Assembly: GCA_030682755.1 (NCBI GenBank) | Contig: JAUXNR010000464.1 | Span: 1-5,117 of the forward strand | From: Flavobacterium sp. | Lineage (GTDB): Bacteria > Bacteroidota > Bacteroidia > Flavobacteriales > Flavobacteriaceae | Reading direction: 5' to 3' | Length of the DNA: 5,117 nucleotides | Shown here: positions 1 to 5,117 of the stretch, piece by piece | Layout of the letters: the number at the start of each line of letters is the position of its first letter | Position numbering within the stretch: position 1 is the first letter of the stretch | Program-made: the position numbers and the translations under genes | Notes under the pieces: model-generated | What the model was told of the DNA's origin: nothing | Seen by the model: only the letters and a program-made list of their open reading frames with translations | Databases searched by the model: none

Positions 1-920
1 CAGTACATTCTTTGTTGCTCTAACGGATGTTTTAAAACATGAATTTGCTCATTTTTTTCAGCAATCAATGTTTCATAATTCGCATCAGCTTCTCCTGAAG
101 CAAGCTTTGATTTTAAATCCGATACTTCCAATTGCAAGACATCAATCTGAATGGCTTCTTTACTTTTATAACTCGAAAAAACGGGAGCAAAACAAATGAT
201 TAACAAACCTGTCATGATTACTAATGTGGTTAAAGCTTTATTTGCTTTTTCCATGGGTTCGTTAGAAATACCATCAGGCACTTTTTTAGAAAAGAAAAAT
301 AAGGAAGCTGCTACTAAAAATAAAATACCAACGCCAACATATAATAAAATTACCTTATCTAATGCCAAGTTTTTAATTTGTTCATCACTCACCGATGCAG
401 CCGTTCCAAATAAAGCAAATGCCACGATTAGCGGTCCAATTGTAGTACCAAAAGAATTAATACCTCCACCTAAATTCACACGACTGGCACCTGTTTTAGG
501 ATCACCCAATAAAATAGCAAACGGATTGGCGGCAGTTTGTTGTAGAGAAAAACCCAAAGCCACTATAAACAAACCCATTAACATTCCGTAATACACATTT
601 GCTTGAACGGCTAAGATCATGGCTCCGGCACCTAACGCTGAAAACAACAAACCATATACAATACTTCTTTTATATCCCCATTTACTCACCAAATCTTTTC
701 CGTTAAAAGCTCCAAACGCAAACAAGAACAAAGCTCCTAAATAATAGGCGGTATAAAAAGCAAAATCAATTAACTGCGATTGAAATTGATCCAGGGAGAA
801 ATAACTTTTGCAAAACGGAATAAAAATACTGTTTCCTGCGGCTATAAATCCCCAAAAGAAAAATACGGTAATCAACGTATAAAGAGCCGGATAATTGGTT
901 TTAATAGGTGTTGAACTCAT
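1..920 (-). CDS. FHS-type MFS sugar symporter, 3' end cut by window edge
   Basis: Inner-membrane sugar transporter of the major facilitator superfamily, in the fucose/glucose/galactose:H+ symporter (FHS) group. The frame is open from ATG at 920 to the window edge: 306 codons, no stop. Hydrophobic helices lie near residues 12-36, 50-72, 84-105, 108-130, 152-172 and 189-210. Family-like motifs are FFFWGFIAAGN (20-30), LQQTAANPF (126-134) and RVNLGGGINSFGTTIGP (147-163), matching the ANP and R-x-N-L segments of FHS proteins. A further helix (227-247) is followed by a charged, coil-prone stretch (251-306) that does not resemble the usual seventh helix. The start is firm: an in-frame TAA lies two codons upstream and the next Met is residue 101. 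No Shine-Dalgarno is seen, as is common in Bacteroidota. It lies downstream of two glycosidase genes on the same strand, so uptake of their monosaccharide product is the likely role; the actual sugar is unknown. Confidence 0.9.
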   Translation of the reverse strand, partial: MSSTPIKTNYPALYTLITVFFFWGFIAAGNSIFIPFCKSYFSLDQFQSQLIDFAFYTAYYLGALFLFAFGAFNGKDLVSKWGYKRSIVYGLLFSALGAGAMILAVQANVYYGMLMGLFIVALGFSLQQTAANPFAILLGDPKTGASRVNLGGGINSFGTTIGPLIVAFALFGTAASVSDEQIKNLALDKVILLYVGVGILFLVAASLFFFSKKVPDGISNEPMEKANKALTTLVIMTGLLIICFAPVFSSYKSKEAIQIDVLQLEVSDLKSKLASGEADANYETLIAEKNEQIHVLKHPLEQQRMY

Positions 921-1054
921 TTGTTATTGGTTAAAGGTTAGTTTTGAGCTATGTTTTAAAATTTAACTATAAATAATGCCAGAAGGGTTATTTATTTTTT
1001 TTGTGAAAATATTTTATAAATATACATTGATGAAAATATGAAAAAACAACTCTA

Positions 1055-1085
1055 CTAAAATAGTTATCAACGAAAACTATTCAAA
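1055..1085 (-). promoter_or_regulatory. Candidate Bacteroidota-type promoter for the transporter gene
   Basis: On the minus strand TTTG (1085-1082) is followed after 19 nt by TATTTTAG (1062-1055). This matches the Bacteroidota -33 TTTG and -7 TAnnTTTG elements at all but one fixed base, with plausible spacing. It would place a start near 1048 and give the transporter mRNA a leader of about 130 nt. The region is very AT-rich, so a chance match is possible. If real, the transporter can be transcribed separately from the two upstream glycosidase genes. Confidence 0.4.
1059..1081. repeat. Inverted repeat inside the candidate promoter
   Basis: A perfect 7-bp inverted repeat, AATAGTT (1059-1065) and AACTATT (1075-1081), with a 9-nt centre. 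It fills much of the spacer of the candidate promoter and overlaps its -7 element. That position would suit a repressor or activator site. As RNA it would be a weak hairpin with one G-C pair per stem and only a short following T-run, so a terminator for the upstream gene is the less likely reading. No regulator is encoded in the window. Confidence 0.35.
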
Positions 1086-1135
1086 ACAGCATTTTCAGGT
1101 AAAATACAACTTGACTATTGATTTTTATCTAAGTA

Positions 1136-2893
1136 TTATTCGGCTTTTTTAATTTCGCTCCTTGGACCAATTCCGTTATTATTGAACGCTTCGATTTGAA
1201 AATAATAACTATCAGAGCGATCTAATCCGTTAAAATAATATTCATTTTTACCATACACCATAATAGAACCATATAATTTGTTTGGTGCTTTACCAAAATA
1301 GATTACATAACCGTCTGCCAAAGATTGCTGTTGCCATTTAAACCAAACGTTTCTGCGTTCTCCTTTGATTTTTGGAGCAGAACGCAATGGTACAAAATTC
1401 TGAACTTCTTTAGGTTTTTCCCCCGACCCTTTTCCAAAGACTCTGAAACCACTCAATGCAAACTTGCCTGTGGGCATACCCTGATTTTCAAGTTTTAAAT
1501 ACCTCGCTTTTATCGGTGTTATCAATTCAATATATTCATGCGGTACATCTTTAGTACTTTTGCTTTTATCCGCTATTACTTTCCAATTTTTACAGTCATT
1601 GGACGCATATAAAATATATTTATGTCCCATTGTTGATTCCGGTTTTCCCATGATCTCAACATCCTGATCGGCATAATTGATTTGTATCGCATTAATGGTA
1701 CTCATTTCACCCAAATCAGAAATAATAAATTCGCCTTTGTTTCCTGTTTTGGCACTCCAATAGGATTTGATATCTTCATTCACTGCAAAATTAGCTTGAT
1801 AGCCTCCCAGCGTAGAAGAAACCTGAACCGGTTTGTTGTAATTGAGCAACATCCAACCTGAAAAATGTTCGGTAAGGTGGTTTTTATTCTGAGCAGGTAA
1901 AAAGGTAGGATAATCACCGTAAGCTGTATTGCAGTACATCACCCCCTCTTCATCAAATCCTGACGGCCATATTCCAATACGGCGTTCGAAATTGTTTTTG
2001 ACACAAATTCCAATCGTGGAAACATGCCAATATTGTTTGTTCACATCTTGATATGTTCCTCCATGTCCTGCTCCTCTTGCAAAGCCACCCGGTTTATAAG
2101 AAAAGGGATTGTGTGGTTGATATTCAAAAGGTCCCAACGGATTGTTACCCACATATACTCCATCGGCATAACCACTGAATTCTGTACCCGGTGCACCATA
2201 TTGCAAATAATATTTATTGTTGTGTTTGGTCATAAAAGCCCCTTCGGTAAAAGGTTGTAAAAACGTATTGTCATTGTTTTCTCCAAACCTTTCCCAACCG
2301 TGTTCGTCATCATTTAAAGCCAAAACAGGTACAGGTTTGCTTTCAGGCTGAAAGGTTTTTCTATTCAATTTTAAACCATACAAGGGATATAGGTTACTGG
2401 AACCGTAATACATATATACTTCATCTTTTTCTTCATCCCAAAAGAGTTGCGGGTCCCAAGCTCCAGCCTCATGCTTATGTACTAATTCTTTCCAATCATC
2501 CACTTCCGGATTTTTACTCATCCACAGTGGGAATTCTTTGGTGTGAGTGGAACCAATAATCAAAAGTGTATCGTTTACAAAAGATAATGAAGGGGCACAC
2601 AACTCGTCCCAAACATCATGTTCGGGTCTGAGAAATTTTCGGGAAACAAACTTCCAATTCAACATATCGTCACTGTGCCAATATCCCCATTGATTTGTTG
2701 AAATCAAGTAATATTTTCCTTTAAAAAAAGTAATCACCGGGTCAGCCGTTGCTCTGTGTTTCCCTTGTTGAACAAAAGGAGGGATAGGACAATAACCGTA
2801 ATCAATATTAATTGGGTTGCAATAGGTTTTTTGTTGGGAAAACACGTGATTGTTTCCTATCAAGACCAAAAGCATTACTATTATTTTTTTCAT
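1136..2893 (-). CDS. Secreted GH43-family glycosidase with discoidin-like and FN3-like modules
   Basis: Complete 585-residue exported glycoside hydrolase of family 43, an inverting five-bladed beta-propeller enzyme. Residues 1-19 form a signal peptide (lysines, hydrophobic core, cleavage probably near VFS-QQ); Cys25 is not in a lipobox, so a soluble periplasmic location is likely. The three GH43 catalytic acids are recognisable: base Asp51 in ATADPV, pKa-modulating Asp147 in GAWDPQLF, and acid Glu217 in FTEGAF. His277 in GAGHGGTY fits the conserved central histidine. The propeller ends near 340. Residues about 355-487 resemble an F5/8 type C (discoidin, CBM32-like) module with YILYASNDCKNWKVI and ARYLKLEN; about 500-580 resembles fibronectin III. 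There is no obvious type IX secretion tail. Known GH43 activities include beta-xylosidase, alpha-L-arabinofuranosidase and exo-beta-galactosidase; I cannot choose among them. The ATG at 2893 begins the signal peptide and lacks a Shine-Dalgarno. Confidence 0.92.
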   Translation of the reverse strand: MKKIIVMLLVLIGNNHVFSQQKTYCNPINIDYGYCPIPPFVQQGKHRATADPVITFFKGKYYLISTNQWGYWHSDDMLNWKFVSRKFLRPEHDVWDELCAPSLSFVNDTLLIIGSTHTKEFPLWMSKNPEVDDWKELVHKHEAGAWDPQLFWDEEKDEVYMYYGSSNLYPLYGLKLNRKTFQPESKPVPVLALNDDEHGWERFGENNDNTFLQPFTEGAFMTKHNNKYYLQYGAPGTEFSGYADGVYVGNNPLGPFEYQPHNPFSYKPGGFARGAGHGGTYQDVNKQYWHVSTIGICVKNNFERRIGIWPSGFDEEGVMYCNTAYGDYPTFLPAQNKNHLTEHFSGWMLLNYNKPVQVSSTLGGYQANFAVNEDIKSYWSAKTGNKGEFIISDLGEMSTINAIQINYADQDVEIMGKPESTMGHKYILYASNDCKNWKVIADKSKSTKDVPHEYIELITPIKARYLKLENQGMPTGKFALSGFRVFGKGSGEKPKEVQNFVPLRSAPKIKGERRNVWFKWQQQSLADGYVIYFGKAPNKLYGSIMVYGKNEYYFNGLDRSDSYYFQIEAFNNNGIGPRSEIKKAE

Positions 2894-2905
2894 GGGTGCT
2901 TTTTT

Positions 2906-2933
2906 AAAAAACCCTTTAAAATAAATTAAAGGG
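2906..2933 (-). terminator. Intrinsic terminator-like hairpin between GH3 and GH43 genes
   Basis: On the minus strand CCCTTTAA (2933-2926), a 6-nt loop (TTTATT) and TTAAAGGG (2919-2912) form a perfect 8-bp stem, followed at once by six T (2911-2906). This is the form of a Rho-independent terminator. It begins 24 nt after the GH3 stop codon, and the T-tract ends 12 nt before the GH43 ATG. A terminator here would reduce, not necessarily abolish, GH43 expression from the GH3 transcript. The stem has only three G-C pairs, so its efficiency may be partial. Confidence 0.6.
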
Positions 2934-2950
2934 CTTCTTAGTTAACAAAA
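2921..2950 (-). promoter_or_regulatory. Possible weak promoter for the GH43 gene, overlapping the hairpin
   Basis: TTTTG (2950-2946) and TAATTTAT (2928-2921) on the minus strand are 17 nt apart and loosely resemble the Bacteroidota TTTG / TAnnTTTG elements. The -7 match is partial: the last two bases differ from consensus. Transcription would begin within the 3' arm of the hairpin, about 20-25 nt before the GH43 ATG, giving a leader that could no longer form the terminator. This is a competing reading of the same 64-bp gap and is only weakly supported. Confidence 0.2.
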
Positions 2951-2957
2951 CTCAAAT

Positions 2958-5117
2958 TTATTTAACTAGCTCAAAATTTGCTTTAGGAATTACCTCTGAA
3001 TTTGTACCGATAAAAACCTCAAAAGTTCCGGGTTCTGCTACAAATTCTAATGTCGAATCATAAAACTTTAAATCTTCAACAGAAATTTCAAAGGAAACAA
3101 TTTGTTTCTCTCCTTTTTTCAAAAAAATCTTTTGAAACCCTTTCAATTCTTTGATTGGTCTGGTTATAGAACCTACTACATCTCTGATATAAAGTTGAAC
3201 CACTTCTTTTCCGTCATAGTTCCCAGTATTAGAAACTTCTATTGAAGCAGTAATTTTTTCATTTGGGGACATTTTTGTGTTTGAAAGTTTTATATTTCCA
3301 TACGAAAATGTAGTATAGCTCAATCCATATCCAAAAGGATAAAGTGGTTCATTTCGTTCATCAATATAATTTGAACGGAATTTTTCAAAGACACCCTCTT
3401 TATTTGCCAATGGTCTTCCTGTATTTTTATGGTTATAAAATATCGGTATTTGACCCACGCTTCTTGGAAAAGTGGCGGTTAATTTACCCGATGGGTTTTC
3501 GTCTCCAAACAACACATCCGTGATGGCATAGCCAGCTTCTGTTCCGGGAAACCATACATTCAGAATAGCCGAAACTTTTTGTTCTTCTTCCACCAAAACC
3601 AAAGGCCTTCCTGTGAATAAAACCAATACAACCGGCTTTCCTGCTTTTAATAACAGATCCAACAGTTCTTTTTGCACATCCGGTATTCCCAACTCAGTTC
3701 TGCTGCTGGATTCTCCGCTCATTTCTGATGATTCCCCTAAAGCAGCCACTATAACATCGGCTTGGGAAGCAATTTCTAAAGCTTCCTTTTGCAATTCTTC
3801 TTTGGATCGATTATCACGGTTTAATGTTTTTCCGAACATCGTTGCTCTCTCTTCATAAGCTGCATCGGCTACTAAGTTGCTTCCTTTAGCATATTTCACT
3901 TTTACTGATTTCCCTAAAACTTCTTGCATTCCATTGGTTAGACTAACCGCATTTTCATGTTTTGTGCCGACACTCCAGGTTCCGGGCATATTCACCGAAT
4001 TATTTCCAAGTGGTCCGATGACAGCAATAGTTCCAGCCTTTTTTAAAGGTAAAATTCCTTTATCATTTTTTAATAAAACAAATGATTCTGCTGCTATTTT
4101 TCGAGCTTCCGCACGATGTTCCTTGGTAAAAATATCCGTTTTATTCCGTTTTAAATCACAGTATTTGTAGGGGTCTTGAAATAGCCCTAAATCGTATTTT
4201 GCATTTAAAATCAATCGAACAGCATTGTCTATTTGTTGGCTAGAAACTTTTCCTTCTTCAAGTGATTTTTTTAAGGTGGTTAAAAACCCTTCGCCTACCA
4301 TATCCATTTCAATTCCGGCATTTAATGCTAAGGCAGAAACGGTTTGTAAATCGCCCATTCCGTGATCTGTCATTTCCGGAATTCCGGTATAATCTGTCAC
4401 CACAAAACCATTGAATTTCCATTGTTTACGAAGTACATCGGTCATTAACCATTTATTTCCGGTAGCAGGGATTCCGTCAATTTCGTTAAATGAAGCCATC
4501 ACCGACCCTACTCCAGCATCAACAGCCGCTTTGTAAGGTGGGAAATATTCGTTATACATTCGGATATGACTCATGTCTACTGTATTGTAATCCCGCCCCC
4601 CTTCGGGAGCACCATATAAGGCAAAATGTTTCACACAAGCCAAGATGGTATTGTTTAAAGACAGATCCGTACCTTGATATCCATTTACCATTGCTTTAGC
4701 AATCCGGCTCCCCAAATAAGCATCTTCACCAGAACCTTCAGAAACTCTTCCCCAACGAGGGTCACGTGAAATGTCCACCATGGGTGAAAATGTCCAATTG
4801 ATACCGTCAGCACTTGCTTCTTTGGCTGCAATTTGAGCACTTCGTTCAATTAATGACATGTTCCAAGTGCAAGATAAGCCTAACGGAATTGGAAAAGTAG
4901 TTTCGTATCCGTGAATGACATCCATCCCAAAAAGTAACGGAATTTTTAAACGCGATTGTTCTACCGCAATTTTTTGAACCTCTCTTATTTTTGAAGCTGT
5001 TTTTATATTGAATAATCCGCCTACTTTACCTTCTTTAATGTTTTTTGCAACATCAGAACTATTTGCCTGACCGGTAGTAATATCTCCAGAGGTTGGCAAA
5101 TTCAGTTGGCCAATTTT
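2958..5117 (-). CDS. GH3 beta-glycosidase (BglX-like), 5' end cut by window edge
   Basis: Retaining exo-beta-glycosidase of family 3, probably a periplasmic beta-glucosidase or beta-xylosidase. The frame is open to the right edge; 719 residues are visible, numbered here from the codon at 5117. The first residues, KIGQLNLPTSGD, are the usual GH3 N-terminal helix, so about 30-50 residues including any signal peptide are missing. The TTG at 5099 is therefore not the start. The TIM-barrel domain holds SRDPRWGR (117-124), GSGED (128-132), KHF (163-165) and nucleophile Asp242 in GFVVTDYTG. The alpha/beta sandwich domain begins near 340 (ESFVLLKND); Glu469 in SGESSSRTEL is the likely acid/base by analogy with BglX-type enzymes. 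FGYGLSYTTF (595-604) leads into the C-terminal FN3-like domain (about 625-697). It ends 64 bp before the GH43 gene on the same strand, suggesting joint oligosaccharide breakdown. Confidence 0.95.
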   Translation of the reverse strand, partial: KIGQLNLPTSGDITTGQANSSDVAKNIKEGKVGGLFNIKTASKIREVQKIAVEQSRLKIPLLFGMDVIHGYETTFPIPLGLSCTWNMSLIERSAQIAAKEASADGINWTFSPMVDISRDPRWGRVSEGSGEDAYLGSRIAKAMVNGYQGTDLSLNNTILACVKHFALYGAPEGGRDYNTVDMSHIRMYNEYFPPYKAAVDAGVGSVMASFNEIDGIPATGNKWLMTDVLRKQWKFNGFVVTDYTGIPEMTDHGMGDLQTVSALALNAGIEMDMVGEGFLTTLKKSLEEGKVSSQQIDNAVRLILNAKYDLGLFQDPYKYCDLKRNKTDIFTKEHRAEARKIAAESFVLLKNDKGILPLKKAGTIAVIGPLGNNSVNMPGTWSVGTKHENAVSLTNGMQEVLGKSVKVKYAKGSNLVADAAYEERATMFGKTLNRDNRSKEELQKEALEIASQADVIVAALGESSEMSGESSSRTELGIPDVQKELLDLLLKAGKPVVLVLFTGRPLVLVEEEQKVSAILNVWFPGTEAGYAITDVLFGDENPSGKLTATFPRSVGQIPIFYNHKNTGRPLANKEGVFEKFRSNYIDERNEPLYPFGYGLSYTTFSYGNIKLSNTKMSPNEKITASIEVSNTGNYDGKEVVQLYIRDVVGSITRPIKELKGFQKIFLKKGEKQIVSFEISVEDLKFYDSTLEFVAEPGTFEVFIGTNSEVIPKANFELVK

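Noticed and set aside
196..591. 131-codon plus-strand open frame
   Set aside because: It lies antisense to the transporter, whose frame shows clear FHS motifs and helices. The plus-strand product has no recognisable family features, so it is a shadow.
1059..1081. Reading the inverted repeat as a terminator for the GH43 gene
   Set aside because: The stem has a single G-C pair per arm plus a possible wobble pair, and the following T-run is broken after a few bases. It fits a promoter/operator reading better.
921..1135. Small RNA, riboswitch or tRNA gene in the 215-bp gap
   Set aside because: No cloverleaf, conserved riboswitch core or GC-rich structured block is visible, and no convincing small coding frame. 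Only the promoter-like element and the palindrome stand out.
2024..2260. 78-codon plus-strand open frame
   Set aside because: It is antisense to the GH43 catalytic domain, including the region encoding Glu217, and shows no protein family signature.
3613..4170. Two plus-strand open frames (3613-3858 and 3877-4170)
   Set aside because: Both are antisense to the conserved alpha/beta sandwich domain of the GH3 gene and have low-complexity, unrecognisable products.
4490..4699. 69-codon plus-strand open frame
   Set aside because: It is antisense to the GH3 catalytic barrel (KHF and nearby motifs) with no independent coding signal.
1..5117. CRISPR array, insertion sequence, phage or defence genes
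   Set aside because: No spaced direct repeats, transposase-like proteins or terminal inverted repeats were seen. All long coding frames are explained by sugar-use genes.

Overview
The window is AT-rich and reads as part of a carbohydrate-use locus of a Bacteroidota bacterium, most likely a member of the Flavobacteriia. The base composition, the absence of Shine-Dalgarno sequences before the visible starts, the protein families and the candidate TTTG / TAnnTTTG-type promoters all fit. That assignment is inferred from style and family content, not from a species marker.

All three genes lie on the minus strand, so transcription runs from right to left. First comes a GH3 beta-glycosidase (2958-5117), whose 5' end lies beyond the right edge. 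A 64-bp gap follows, holding a perfect 8-bp hairpin with a T-tract that looks like an intrinsic terminator or attenuator. Next is a complete secreted GH43-family glycosidase (1136-2893) with a discoidin-like (F5/8 type C) module and a C-terminal fibronectin-III-like module. A 215-bp intergenic stretch (921-1135) carries a promoter-like sequence overlapping an inverted repeat. Last is a sugar transporter of the major facilitator superfamily, FHS type (1-920), whose 3' end runs off the left edge.

The likely joint role is that the two exo-acting enzymes trim oligosaccharides in the periplasm and the inner-membrane symporter imports the released monosaccharide. The polysaccharide cannot be named from this window. 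GH3 and GH43 together suggest beta-glucoside, beta-xyloside, alpha-L-arabinoside or beta-galactoside linkages from plant or algal glycans. No SusC/SusD pair, regulator, RNA gene, mobile element or CRISPR array is visible. I found no clear sign of a wholly new system. The points most worth checking are the hairpin fused to the GH43 start, the palindrome inside the candidate transporter promoter, and an extra membrane helix plus charged segment in the middle of the transporter.
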